DNA of 64,000 bases. It comes from Priestia endophytica DSM 13796 (GTDB lineage: Bacteria > Bacillota > Bacilli > Bacillales > Bacillaceae_H). The stretch is taken from NCBI RefSeq assembly GCF_900115845.1, contig NZ_FOXX01000008.1, positions 124,001 to 188,000 of the forward strand, read 5' to 3'. A model generated the notes under the pieces. That model had not been told where the DNA came from. It was given only the letters and a program-made list of their open reading frames with translations, and searched no databases. Shown in pieces: positions 43,611-51,772 of this stretch (position 1 is its first letter; each line of letters begins with the position of its first letter). The translations under genes and the position numbers were made by a program.

Positions 43611-44402
43611 CTATAAAACGCCAAGCTTCTCATCGCGAATGTCTGTAATAAACATATGTCCTGGTGCATGCGTAATCATAATAGGTGGCTTTGTTTCCAT
43701 TGCAACAGCTTGTGGAGTGACACCACATGCCCAAAATACCGGTGTTTCCCCTTCTTTAATTGTCACTGAATCTCCAAAATGAGGAGTATTAATATCTTGA
43801 ATACCAATAACGTGTGGATCTCCGATATGAATAGGTCCTCCATGAACAGAAGGAAAGCGTGATGTTACTTGTGCCGCTCTTACAACATCTTTGTGAGGAA
43901 TAGGACGCATACTTGCTACCATATTCCCCCGAAAAATGCCTGCTTCAACACAAGGGATGTTTGTTTTATACATGGGAACATTGCACTCTTCCTCAATATG
44001 ACGAACCGAAATATCGTTATTTAAAAGAGCATGTTCAAAGGTAAAGCTGCATCCAATTAAAAAACCAACCATATCATCTTCCCAATATTCTGTAATATCT
44101 GTTACTTCCTCTGTAAGTTCTCCATCCTTATAAATTCGGTATTTTGGAATATCTGTGCGAATATCTCCTGAAGATGAAGCGAACTTTGGAAAAGGAGAGC
44201 CAACCTCTGTTACATCTAAAAGAGGACAAGATTTAGGATTCCGTTGACAAAATAGAAGAAAATCAAAGGCATGTTCTTTTTTTAAGATTGCTAGATTAGC
44301 TTGAGCATATCCATTTGCCATTCCTGCTGTTGGCTGCACAAGTTTACCTTCACGAATTAAATTCCGAATTTCTGACGGTGTTTTTTGAGATAAGTTTTCC
44401 AC
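43611..44402 (-). CDS. ycsI: YcsI-family putative hydro-lyase (DUF1445)
   Basis: 263 residues. Family features: TAGMANGYAQANLAILKK, FLLFCQRNPKSCPLLDV, DIPKYRIYKDG, FLIGCSFTFEHALL, VHGGPIHIGDP and FWACGVTPQAV. The family is related to D-glutamate cyclase, which makes 5-oxo-D-proline; in this operon it may therefore connect D-glutamate and 5-oxoproline (inference). It starts with GTG, preceded by AGGAGGGG at proper distance. The upstream gap holds a stable hairpin that may set expression relative to ycsG. Confidence 0.88.
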   Translation of the reverse strand: MENLSQKTPSEIRNLIREGKLVQPTAGMANGYAQANLAILKKEHAFDFLLFCQRNPKSCPLLDVTEVGSPFPKFASSSGDIRTDIPKYRIYKDGELTEEVTDITEYWEDDMVGFLIGCSFTFEHALLNNDISVRHIEEECNVPMYKTNIPCVEAGIFRGNMVASMRPIPHKDVVRAAQVTSRFPSVHGGPIHIGDPHVIGIQDINTPHFGDSVTIKEGETPVFWACGVTPQAVAMETKPPIMITHAPGHMFITDIRDEKLGVL

Positions 44403-44427
44403 TAAAATCCCCTCCTAAAACAATAGT

Positions 44428-44462
44428 CGCCTGCACATAGCAATAGTCTTTATATGCAGGCG
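44428..44462 (-). other. Intercistronic hairpin between ycsG and ycsI
   Basis: CGCCTGCA pairs with TGCAGGCG around a 19-base loop; no T-tract follows on the minus strand, so it looks like an RNA-processing or stability element rather than a terminator. Confidence 0.5.
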
Positions 44463-44468
44463 CTTAGC

Positions 44469-45704
44469 TTACTTAAATAGCTGTGGAATTTGATCAACTA
44501 GTGTATACCCACCCATTAAGGCCATTACAACAACAACAAAGATACCTGAAATGGTTAGCCATAAAGGGTGCTTATAGTCACCAACAATGCTCTTCTTGTA
44601 CGCCGCAATGAGCAATGTTCCAAGAGCAATAGGAAGAATTAAACCATTGAGAGCTCCCACAAGAAGAAGTACTTTAACAGGTTTTCCAATTAGAACAAAG
44701 CAAACAGTAGAAATAATAATAAATCCGATGATAATCCAATTTGCATTTTTATCGAGTTTTTGGCTGAATGTTCTGATAAAAGAAACAGATGTATACGCTG
44801 CTCCTACTACGGATGTAATCGCCGCAGACCACATGACAATTCCAAAAATTTTGTAACCAATGTTTCCTGCTGCTAGTTGGAATACGGATGCTGGAGGGTT
44901 CCCTGCATCAATTGGAAGCCCTTTTGCTACAACACCAAGAACAGCTAAAAATAAAGCAATGCGCATAACAGACGTAATTAAAATTCCAGTAATCGAGCTT
45001 TTTGTTACTTGTGGTAAGGCATCTACACCTTTGACTCCCGCATCTAATAAACGGTGTCCACCAGCAAACGTAATGTATCCTCCAACTGTTCCACCAACAA
45101 GTGTAACAATTGCTACAAAATCAATTTTGTCTGGTGCGAAAGTTTTTACGACCGCTTCTCCAACAGGTGGTGACGTTGTAAAAGCTACATAAATCATTAA
45201 GCCAATCATGACAAATCCTGCAATTTGCGTAAATTTATCCATTGCTTTTCCTGCTTCTTTTACAACAAAGATAAGCACGGCAATAATAGCACTAATTGCG
45301 GCTCCCACTGTTGGTGAGATGCCAGTAATAGCATTTAAACCAAGACCTGCTCCAGCAATATTCCCGATATTAAAAGCAAGTCCACCAATGACAATTAACG
45401 CAGCTAATACGTACCCTAATCCTGGTAATACCATATTTGCGATATCTTGTCCTCTTTTTCCAGAAACTGCAATAATTCTCCAAACATTCGTCTGAGCAAA
45501 AATATCGAGAATAATCGAGATTAAAATAACAAATCCAAAACTTGCTGCAAGATTTTGTGTAAAAACCGTTGTTTGTGTTAAAAATCCCGGGCCAATCGCT
45601 GATGTGGCCATTAAGAATGCCGCTCCTAACATAAGCGACCAATTAACTTTTGGTGCAGAGAGCTCTTTCTTTGGTGTATTTTTTTTCTTTGGCTCCAATT
45701 TCAT
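44469..45704 (-). CDS. ycsG: NRAMP-family transporter YcsG
   Basis: 411 residues, 11 membrane segments. It belongs to the divalent-metal transporter superfamily, but the metal-binding DPGN motif of the first helix is not present; the equivalent stretch reads ATSAIGPGFLTQTTVF, and the sixth-helix MPH motif is also not seen. This supports a non-metal substrate, plausibly 5-oxoproline or a related compound used by the neighbouring Pxp enzymes (inference). Second gene in the operon as in B. subtilis, 16 bases after pxpA. GGGGG precedes the ATG closely. Confidence 0.88.
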   Translation of the reverse strand: MKLEPKKKNTPKKELSAPKVNWSLMLGAAFLMATSAIGPGFLTQTTVFTQNLAASFGFVILISIILDIFAQTNVWRIIAVSGKRGQDIANMVLPGLGYVLAALIVIGGLAFNIGNIAGAGLGLNAITGISPTVGAAISAIIAVLIFVVKEAGKAMDKFTQIAGFVMIGLMIYVAFTTSPPVGEAVVKTFAPDKIDFVAIVTLVGGTVGGYITFAGGHRLLDAGVKGVDALPQVTKSSITGILITSVMRIALFLAVLGVVAKGLPIDAGNPPASVFQLAAGNIGYKIFGIVMWSAAITSVVGAAYTSVSFIRTFSQKLDKNANWIIIGFIIISTVCFVLIGKPVKVLLLVGALNGLILPIALGTLLIAAYKKSIVGDYKHPLWLTISGIFVVVVMALMGGYTLVDQIPQLFK

Positions 45705-45720
45705 TTCCCCCTATCTATAC

Positions 45721-46482
45721 TTAGCTTGAAATCGCCTTCACTTCGATTTCAGATGTTGTTAATGATCCTTGAATACGACGAGCAAATTCTAACGCATGTG
45801 CGCCATCTCCATGAATACAAATTGTATCTGCTTGCAGTGAAACATCAACTCCTTGCTGAGACTTCACTTTTCCTTCCTTCACCATCCGAACTACTTGTGC
45901 TAAAGCTGCATCGTCATTTTCAATAAGCGCATTCTTTTCGCTTCTTGCTGTTAACGAGCCATCGCTTTGATATGTCCGATCAGCAAACACTTCACTCGCT
46001 GTACGTAATCCAATTTCTTTTCCTGCTTTAATAAGCTCACTTCCCGCTAAGCCGAATAAAATAAGGTCAGCGTTTATGTTATAAACAGCTTTCACAATTG
46101 CTTTTGATAAATTTTTATCTTTAGCTGCCATATTATAAAGTGCTCCATGTGGTTTAACATGCTGCATCCCAAGCCCTTCCGCTTTTAAAAAGCCATCTAG
46201 CGCTCCAATTTGATACACAACAATATCGTAGGCTTCTTGAGCAGTAATTGAAAGATTACGGCGACCAAATCCAATTAAATCTTGAAGACCTGGATGCGCC
46301 CCAATTTGAACGCCTTTCTGTGCAGCAAGCTCAACTGTTTTTCGCATAACGCTAGGATCTCCAGCGTGGAAACCACAAGCAACATTCACAGATGTAACAA
46401 AATCCAAAATCTCTTCGTCATTACCAATGCGATAAGCTCCAAAACTTTCCCCTAAGTCACAGTTCAAATCAACTCTATTCAT
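45721..46482 (-). CDS. pxpA: 5-oxoprolinase subunit A (LamB/YcsF family)
   Basis: 253 residues. [20 protein letters not shown] at the N-terminus, [42 protein letters not shown] and [15 protein letters not shown] are the conserved family blocks, with Asp, His and Lys residues lining the active site. It is the catalytic core that works with PxpBC on 5-oxoproline and ATP. First gene of the operon; AGAGG site before ATG. Two palindromes lie 60-110 bp upstream. Confidence 0.93.
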   Translation of the reverse strand: MNRVDLNCDLGESFGAYRIGNDEEILDFVTSVNVACGFHAGDPSVMRKTVELAAQKGVQIGAHPGLQDLIGFGRRNLSITAQEAYDIVVYQIGALDGFLKAEGLGMQHVKPHGALYNMAAKDKNLSKAIVKAVYNINADLILFGLAGSELIKAGKEIGLRTASEVFADRTYQSDGSLTARSEKNALIENDDAALAQVVRMVKEGKVKSQQGVDVSLQADTICIHGDGAHALEFARRIQGSLTTSEIEVKAISS

Positions 46483-46541
46483 CCTCTTTCCCCCTCTTCT
46501 TTTCTTATAAAATTAAAGCGCAACCAAGCTCCAGTTCGTAA

Positions 46542-46557
46542 AACAGAATATTCTGTT
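46542..46557. promoter_or_regulatory. 16-bp perfect palindrome upstream of pxpA
   Basis: AACAGAATATTCTGTT, fully self-complementary; candidate regulator site for the operon. Confidence 0.5.
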
Positions 46558-46573
46558 AAATACCAGTAGTTTT

Positions 46574-46590
46574 GTTCCGTTTTTCGGAAC
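46574..46590. promoter_or_regulatory. Second palindrome upstream of pxpA
   Basis: GTTCCG-ttttt-CGGAAC. The odd-length, GGAA-type palindrome is the style bound by IclR regulators, so KipR is a candidate. Confidence 0.5.
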
Positions 46591-47114
46591 TGCAGTACCG
46601 TTATTTGGTCACTCTTAAATTCTAACACTAGTATGTAACATAAACAATATATATGTCAGAACATTTGACAAAGTCTATCTTTTATTATGATTTCAATTTC
46701 TATTCTTTTAGACTTTTTATTTAATTTTTGTAGTTAAAACAACTAATCATTTTTACATGTTAGATTTCCTTCTCTTATATAAGTTCGCTCTCATCTATTT
46801 AGTATTCATTATGGTCTTTATATACAAATTTATTTGTTACAATAAATAAAAAAAGAAGTTCTCTGAAAGAACTTCCGCACAAATAATTAAGAGTCAACTG
46901 ATAGAACAATATTCAATTAAGTAATATTAGAACCACTGCTCGTTAACTTTACTGTACTATTTCTCCTGTTTTCATTTAATGAACTATTAGTAGCTTAAAA
47001 GGAGCCAAGATAAGCACTTTCAACTTCTTTTTATGATATTCTATGAACAGGCAAACTCACCCTGTGTTAAGGTTTTGAATTAGAAAATCCAATTGAAAAC
47101 TGTATAAACTCCGA
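46591..47114. other. Intergenic region with one hairpin, otherwise featureless
   Basis: No coding signal on either strand. GAAGTTCT (46855-46862) pairs with AGAACTTC (46868-46875), and a T-rich tail follows on the minus strand, so it could end the transcript of the leftward gene at 47115-47591. Nothing else was recognised. Confidence 0.5.
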
Positions 47115-47591
47115 TTAATGCAAGAGGATTGTTAAGATAAGGATTGAAAAGATCCCGAAAATAATTACTTTATCTATAAAAGGTTCTTGAGGTTCTTCAA
47201 GCAAACTTTCTTTCACTTTGTGTTGTATGGGGGAAGTCTCTTGCCTTAATTCTAATTTCTCAAGGATTTCACTTTCCCCTTTAAATTTTAATCCTTTCGC
47301 TATTGCGATAGGATCATTTCCCATAGATTTCTCAAATTGAAGGCATGCTTCTACCATTTCTGGTGTCTTATTTTCTTCTAGATACCAATATCCACCTGCC
47401 ATATCGGTATATTTTAGCAAAAAGTAAATGTCACCTAATTTTTTACGAAGTGCCAATTCATTAGGATAGGTTGACATTAATCCATGAAGTCTGCCCCTTG
47501 CTTTCCCTAAATCGTTTTTTTCAATGTCCTCTTGTATCTTCTTAAGAGTTTTACTGGGTATTTTCTCTATTAGAAACACCTCATTTGTCAT
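47115..47591 (-). CDS. DUF6584-like protein with C-terminal membrane anchor
   Basis: 158 residues. The N-terminal two thirds are soluble and helical, with DLGKARGRLHGLMSTYPNE, LRKKLGDIYFLL and DMAGGYWYLEE, a pattern reminiscent of TPR-like helices and of DUF6584 proteins. Residues ~140-157 form a single C-terminal membrane segment (VIIFGIFSILILTIL), giving a tail-anchored layout. Function unknown. The ribosome binding site before ATG 47591 is poor. Lone gene. Confidence 0.6.
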   Translation of the reverse strand: MTNEVFLIEKIPSKTLKKIQEDIEKNDLGKARGRLHGLMSTYPNELALRKKLGDIYFLLKYTDMAGGYWYLEENKTPEMVEACLQFEKSMGNDPIAIAKGLKFKGESEILEKLELRQETSPIQHKVKESLLEEPQEPFIDKVIIFGIFSILILTILLH

Positions 47592-47693
47592 AACTTTTAC
47601 CCCATTGAGCGGAGACGGTTCTATCTGAACAAAGTAGAAATGATCGCTTTCTATATCTTATTAACTATCAAATTCATTATCTTAATAAACCTA

Positions 47694-48155
47694 TTAAAGT
47701 TTCATTTTTAATCCTTCATGTGTTGCATGAAAACCTAAATGTTTATAAAAGCGTAAAGCATCATCTCTTTTTTTATCTGTTGTTAATTGTATTAAATAAC
47801 AACCACGTTCTTTTGCACGTTGAATAGCCCACTTGATAAGCTTAGTGCCTATACCTTTACTACGTACAGAAGACAAGGTTCTCACTCCTTCAATTGTAGC
47901 TCTCCATCCACCTTGATGTGTGATATATGGGGTAAAAGTAATTTGTTGGACGCCAATAACTTTATTTCCGTCAACAGCTACTACTAACTCATTATTAGGG
48001 TCATCCCTAATCGCCTGAAATGCTGTAATATAACTTTCCGGAAGTGGTTGCTCATAACGCTCACGCTTACTTCCTAAAACATCGTCAGCAAGCATGGCTA
48101 CAATCTGCACTAAATCTTGTTCAGTAGCTATTCTGAACTCTAATTTCTGCTCCAA
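47694..48155 (-). CDS. GNAT-family N-acetyltransferase
   Basis: 153 residues. EDLVQIVAMLADDVLG, VIGVQQITFTPYIT, EGVRTLSSVRSKGIGTKL with the acetyl-CoA loop RSKGIG, and DALRFYKHLGF for motif B. This arrangement is typical of small-molecule or aminoglycoside-like acetyltransferases of Bacillus; the substrate is unknown. The ATG follows GAGGCATCTC-type sequence, with AGGAGGC upstream. Confidence 0.85.
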   Translation of the reverse strand: MEQKLEFRIATEQDLVQIVAMLADDVLGSKRERYEQPLPESYITAFQAIRDDPNNELVVAVDGNKVIGVQQITFTPYITHQGGWRATIEGVRTLSSVRSKGIGTKLIKWAIQRAKERGCYLIQLTTDKKRDDALRFYKHLGFHATHEGLKMKL

Positions 48156-48249
48156 TTGAGATGCCTCCTTTAGTAGTCAAGCATTTCATCACTTTTACAT
48201 TATCCCACATCAGTATATAAAGTCAGTGTACTAGTGCTTAGAAAGCATA

Positions 48250-48783
48250 TTATAGTGCTTCTTTATACATATCTGTTAACATTTCTAAGGAATGGAGCAT
48301 ATGCTCAATCAAATTCGGAATATCTTCCATCTGATTCTCATTTATTTTACGATTAAAATTGATTTCAATTGTATTATGAATGGTCTTTTCTCTGCCGTAC
48401 TGATATTGCAAAGTCTGCTTTGGCGGGTTTTGCTGTGTCCAAATATCTCCGAGCCCTTTTTCGATTTTCGAACACTGTGCTTCTACCTTATTTCGATCTA
48501 TGTCTACGTAAAAAAACAAACGGAGCGTACAGCTTGGGTTGCTGTTAGGATCTTCTAAGATCTCACTAGCAAGATCTTGTAAGGAAGCGTACAAACACAC
48601 CTCTGCAGTAACCGCATGCTCATCAGAAAGCTGGAATCCTAGCCGGAATTCCTTTGCCATAATCGACATTTCCAATGTATCTGTACGAGAAACAATGGTG
48701 ATTTCCTCCTCAAGATTATCAAGATCATATAGTTCGTTTTCAAATGCAACTTTTAAATTATCAAAAACAGTTGGATCGTACAT
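48250..48783 (-). CDS. Uncharacterised soluble protein
   Basis: About 177 residues, not recognised. Acidic N-terminus (YDPTVFDNLKVAFENELYDL), then alternating beta-rich segments (EITIVSRTDTLEMSIMAKEF, TLRLFFYVDI), two Cys, and a C-terminal pair of helices (MEDIPNLIEHMLHSLEMLTDM). No signal peptide, membrane segment or catalytic motif. ATG 48783 is used; a TTG two codons upstream is nearer to AAAGGAA. Lone gene without a clear operon partner. Confidence 0.6.
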   Translation of the reverse strand: MYDPTVFDNLKVAFENELYDLDNLEEEITIVSRTDTLEMSIMAKEFRLGFQLSDEHAVTAEVCLYASLQDLASEILEDPNSNPSCTLRLFFYVDIDRNKVEAQCSKIEKGLGDIWTQQNPPKQTLQYQYGREKTIHNTIEINFNRKINENQMEDIPNLIEHMLHSLEMLTDMYKEAL

Positions 48784-48935
48784 CGGCAAACATTTCCTTT
48801 CAACAAGTTTCTTCCTATTATATATTACTTTTTTCGAAAGTACTTCCTGTTTTTCAAATCCTGGAAAAAAATCTTGTTAGACGATTTTTTATGAACTTTA
48901 CTCTAATTCGTCTTCCTTTTTACTCATTCATTAAT

Positions 48936-49808
48936 CTATATAGCTTCTAATGTTAACTCAATAAATTTTTCAACTGCAGGAGCCTGCCACTTCTTTGATT
49001 TGACAAGTAAGTGTGAGTAAATGGGCTCGAACTTTTCATTGTGCTTCATAACATTTAATAACCCCTGTTCAACCTCATTTTTCACTGTAACATAAGGTAA
49101 TACAGCAAAACCTAAACCACTTATTACAGATTGCTTAATTGCTTCTAAACTCCACAGTTCCATTGTTTGAAATTTAGGAAGCTTATGATGAGTAAGGTAC
49201 GTCTCAAACATAGAACGATAGCTGCATCCTTTTTCATTTGTAACAAAGAAATCCGTGGTTTCTTTGTTTTTATAATAATCAAAGTGTTGGTTTTTATCTG
49301 GACTGGTTATTAAAACAATTTCTTCTTTGTGTAGTCGATGATGAATACAATCATTTAGTTCTAGCTCTGGCCAAATCATGAAAGCAACGTCAACATAGCC
49401 ACTCATAAGGTCCTTTTGGTTTTTCCCACAAGTTCCGTTACTCAATATGATCTTAACGTCTGGATATTTACTAGAATATTCTCTAAGAATAGGTCCTAGA
49501 CGAGAAATGGTTAATGATTCAGGGGCAGCAATCTTTAACTCTCCGCTTATTGTGTTATGATTTTTCATTTGAGCTATCCGGTTATACGTTTGTAACAATT
49601 CATCAGCTAAAGGAATTAATTCTTTTCCTAAAGAGGTTAAGTTTAATTCTCGCTTAACATAAGTGAATAATTCCCCACCAATTTCCCTTTCCAGCGCTTG
49701 AATATGAGAAGTAATAGTTGACTGAGTGTACCCTAATTTTGCAGCAGCATTTGTATAACTTCCAACATCAACAATCGTTCGAAAAGTGAGAAGTTGTCTT
49801 ATTTCCAT
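48936..49808 (-). CDS. LysR-family transcriptional regulator
   Basis: 290 residues. N-terminal winged HTH (LLTFRTIVDVGSYTNAAAKL, GYTQSTITSHIQALEREIG), then two lobes of a periplasmic-binding-type effector domain with LKIAAPESLTISRLGPILRE and GCSYRSMFETYL. It is divergent from a LysE-type exporter gene, the standard pairing in which the regulator senses the exported amino acid and activates the exporter. No site is obvious in the 140-bp gap, though T-N11-A-like sequences occur. Confidence 0.9.
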   Translation of the reverse strand: MEIRQLLTFRTIVDVGSYTNAAAKLGYTQSTITSHIQALEREIGGELFTYVKRELNLTSLGKELIPLADELLQTYNRIAQMKNHNTISGELKIAAPESLTISRLGPILREYSSKYPDVKIILSNGTCGKNQKDLMSGYVDVAFMIWPELELNDCIHHRLHKEEIVLITSPDKNQHFDYYKNKETTDFFVTNEKGCSYRSMFETYLTHHKLPKFQTMELWSLEAIKQSVISGLGFAVLPYVTVKNEVEQGLLNVMKHNEKFEPIYSHLLVKSKKWQAPAVEKFIELTLEAI

Positions 49809-49947
49809 CCTTCATAATCTCCTCTCATATATTCAAAAAAATGATATTAGTTATTTGTAATTTCAATTTCACTAATAGATAAATGCATATTACAATAAAT
49901 CACATAACTTATTCAACTATTTTTTATTGAGAGGACAGATTAACGAA

Positions 49948-50523
49948 ATGAATTTTACAGCATTCCTTTCCTATATCATTATTACATCAATTACACCTGG
50001 CCCAAGTAATCTTTTAATGATGAATGAAGCGAGAAGATTTGGATTTAAAAAATCTCTCCCCTTCAACATTGGCATACTTTCAGGATTTATTATTCTAGGA
50101 ATTGTAACCTCATTATTAACTACAAGTCTGTACAAATGGATACCAATGATAGAACCTTATTTTAAAGTCGTTGGAGCAGTATACTTACTCTATTTAGCAT
50201 GGAAGATTGCTTTTTCTAAGGGAGGAAAGGAAGAAGATATTGATAATCAGTCGTCTTTCTTTTCAGGTCTATTCTTTCAAATTCTTAATGTGAAGAGTAT
50301 ATTGTATTTTTTAACAGCCCTGTCAACGTTCGTACTTCCTTATAGTGGTTCAAATATCACGATCTTCTTTTTTATGTGTTTAACGATCGTAATAGGTTGT
50401 GTAGCCCTACTATTATGGGCCGTGTTCGGGGCGGCTTTTAAAAAGCTTTTTTCCAAATACAATAAAACCATAAATATAGTAATGTGTTTATTGCTCGTTT
50501 ATTCCGCTATTACGATTTTCTAA
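49948..50523 (+). CDS. LysE-family amino-acid exporter
   Basis: 191 residues, six membrane segments. Starts with the family signature ITSITPGPSNLLMMNEARRF, then PFNIGILSGFIILGI, VGAVYLLYLAWKIA and a Phe/Gln-Leu-Asn stretch FQILNVKSILYFL. It exports amino acids or homoserine-lactone-like compounds. The start is ATG 49948, matching the usual N-terminus; AGAGGA is about 12 bases upstream. Divergent from the LysR gene. Confidence 0.88.
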   Translation: MNFTAFLSYIIITSITPGPSNLLMMNEARRFGFKKSLPFNIGILSGFIILGIVTSLLTTSLYKWIPMIEPYFKVVGAVYLLYLAWKIAFSKGGKEEDIDNQSSFFSGLFFQILNVKSILYFLTALSTFVLPYSGSNITIFFFMCLTIVIGCVALLLWAVFGAAFKKLFSKYNKTINIVMCLLLVYSAITIF

Positions 50524-50528
50524 AAAGC

Positions 50529-50562
50529 AAGCTCGTCCCTTTATAAAGGAACGAGCTTACTT
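50529..50562 (+). terminator. Terminator of the LysE gene
   Basis: AAGCTCGTCCCTTT and AAAGGAACGAGCTT arms (one mismatch), then a T-rich run. Confidence 0.75.
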
Positions 50563-50650
50563 TAACATTTATAATGGAATGTATTGCTAGAATAAGGCCA
50601 CATAAAAAGATGAATTTCTTCATTTTGATCTTAAAGGGGCATTAAATAAC

Positions 50651-50706
50651 AAAAATCGCTCCCTCCCATGCTTAAGATAGGATAAATTATCTTTATGTTA
50701 GGGAGT
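50651..50706 (-). terminator. Terminator of the MarR gene
   Basis: On the minus strand CTCCCT pairs with AGGGAG, with additional pairing inside, followed by a TTTTT run. Confidence 0.55.
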
Positions 50707-50747
50707 ATTGATATATACGATTAAAGTTCGCTTATTCAAAACGATGT

Positions 50748-51185
50748 TTAATCAATAAATGCCTCGTTTAGACGTACTAAAAGCTCACCAAACAATTTTT
50801 GTTCTTCGCTAGACCAGGTTTTTAACATATCTTGATAGCGCTGTATTCTCATTCTTTTATCCGCTAAAAGCTTTTCTCTCCCCAACTCTGTAATTTGAAA
50901 TAAACTTCCACGCCTATCTGAAGGATCTGAAAAACGGGAGATTAACCCTTTGGCTTCTACGGCAGAAGCTTGTCTAGATAGTGTTGAAATATCTAATTTA
51001 AAAGAATCTGCCAACGTTGTTAACCGGGCTGGTCCAAACTCTTCTAACTGCCTTAGTAATAAATAAACAGCTCGCTCTAAGTCCCCTATTTTATTTTCTG
51101 AGTTATCTTTGTAAACCGCTCGTCTTATAAAAGTTGTAAGCTCATATTCAATCTGCTCAATTGCTTTTTTGTTTTCTCTTTCCAC
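50748..51185 (-). CDS. MarR-family repressor of the LrgAB-like pair
   Basis: 145 residues. Winged HTH with AVYLLLRQLEEFGPARLTTL, DSFKLDISTLSRQASAVEAKG and wing RFSDPSDRRGSLFQITELGRE. It is divergent from the lrgA/cidA-like gene, and two TTGTAT-N-ATACAA palindromes cover that promoter, so it most likely represses both directions. Start GTG 51185 is selected because GGAGG is seven bases upstream; the upstream in-frame stretch overlaps the promoter. Confidence 0.88.
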   Translation of the reverse strand: MERENKKAIEQIEYELTTFIRRAVYKDNSENKIGDLERAVYLLLRQLEEFGPARLTTLADSFKLDISTLSRQASAVEAKGLISRFSDPSDRRGSLFQITELGREKLLADKRMRIQRYQDMLKTWSSEEQKLFGELLVRLNEAFID

Positions 51186-51225
51186 AGAATTCCCTCCAAA
51201 AGAATAGCTCTGTTGCGGTTCTTTA

Positions 51226-51253
51226 TTGACAAATAAAGATCTACTTGTATAAT
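51226..51253 (+). promoter_or_regulatory. Strong promoter of the LrgAB-like operon
   Basis: Consensus TTGACA (51226-51231), 16-bp spacer, consensus TATAAT (51248-51253). About 115 bases separate it from the start codon. Confidence 0.8.
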
Positions 51254-51278
51254 ACAACTATATACTTGTATCATACAA
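51245..51278. promoter_or_regulatory. Two MarR-type operators 21 bp apart
   Basis: TTGTAT-A-ATACAA (51245-51257) overlaps the -10 element; TTGTAT-C-ATACAA (51266-51278) covers the start site region. Both are perfect palindromes and their centres are two helical turns apart. Confidence 0.75.
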
Positions 51279-51334
51279 GAAAAAAGTTGGAAAATAAAGC
51301 GAAGTTTGATTTTTATCATGTTTTGAAAGGAGGC

Positions 51335-51361
51335 AAGTTGTTCTTAAGGGAAGAACAACTT
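51335..51361 (+). other. Hairpin between ribosome binding site and start codon
   Basis: AAGTTGTTCTT-aaggg-AAGAACAACTT, a perfect 11-bp stem. It starts two bases after AAAGGAGG (51326-51333) and ends six bases before ATG 51368. If folded, the ribosome binding site and ATG would be about seven bases apart. Confidence 0.6.
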
Positions 51362-51367
51362 TTTCTT

Positions 51368-51772
51368 ATGAAAGGAATACGCATTATCTTACAAATTACC
51401 ATTTTATATGTTTTTTCAATCGTTGGAGAAGCTCTTCATCACTTTCTTCATATCCCTATTCCTGGTAGTATTATTGGTCTTATTTTGTTAATTATTTGTT
51501 TATCATACAAAATCGTTCCTGTTAAAATTGTTGAAGATGGAGCAAGTTTTTTATTGTCCTTTTTACCGTTATTATTTATCCCATCTATGGTCGGTATAAT
51601 CAACTATCCATCCCTATTTTCTATTAGCGGCGGTATCTTATTTCTAATTGTTGTAATGAGTACGATTATAACGATGATTGCTGCTGGAGTTGCTAGTCAA
51701 TTTATCGAAACTAAAACAAAAAAACGAAAGAAGAGAAAAGAATGCAACAAACACTTATCGCGATCAGTATAA
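51368..51772 (+). CDS. LrgA/CidA-family holin-like protein
   Basis: 134 residues, four membrane segments. IRIILQITILYVFSIVGEAL, HHFLHIPIPGSIIGLILL and LLFIPSMVGIINY are the conserved LrgA/CidA blocks, with a basic C-terminus (KTKKRKKRKE). These membrane proteins, with an LrgB/CidB partner, influence autolysis or export pyruvate in Gram-positives. A strong AAAGGAGG lies 34 bases before ATG 51368 with a hairpin between them; TTG 51338 in the same frame is an alternative start inside the hairpin. Its end overlaps the next gene by 31 bases. Confidence 0.87.
   Translation: MKGIRIILQITILYVFSIVGEALHHFLHIPIPGSIIGLILLIICLSYKIVPVKIVEDGASFLLSFLPLLFIPSMVGIINYPSLFSISGGILFLIVVMSTIITMIAAGVASQFIETKTKKRKKRKECNKHLSRSV

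Noticed and set aside
44587-45495. Several open frames on the plus strand opposite ycsG
   Set aside because: Antisense shadows of a membrane protein gene with clear homology on the minus strand.
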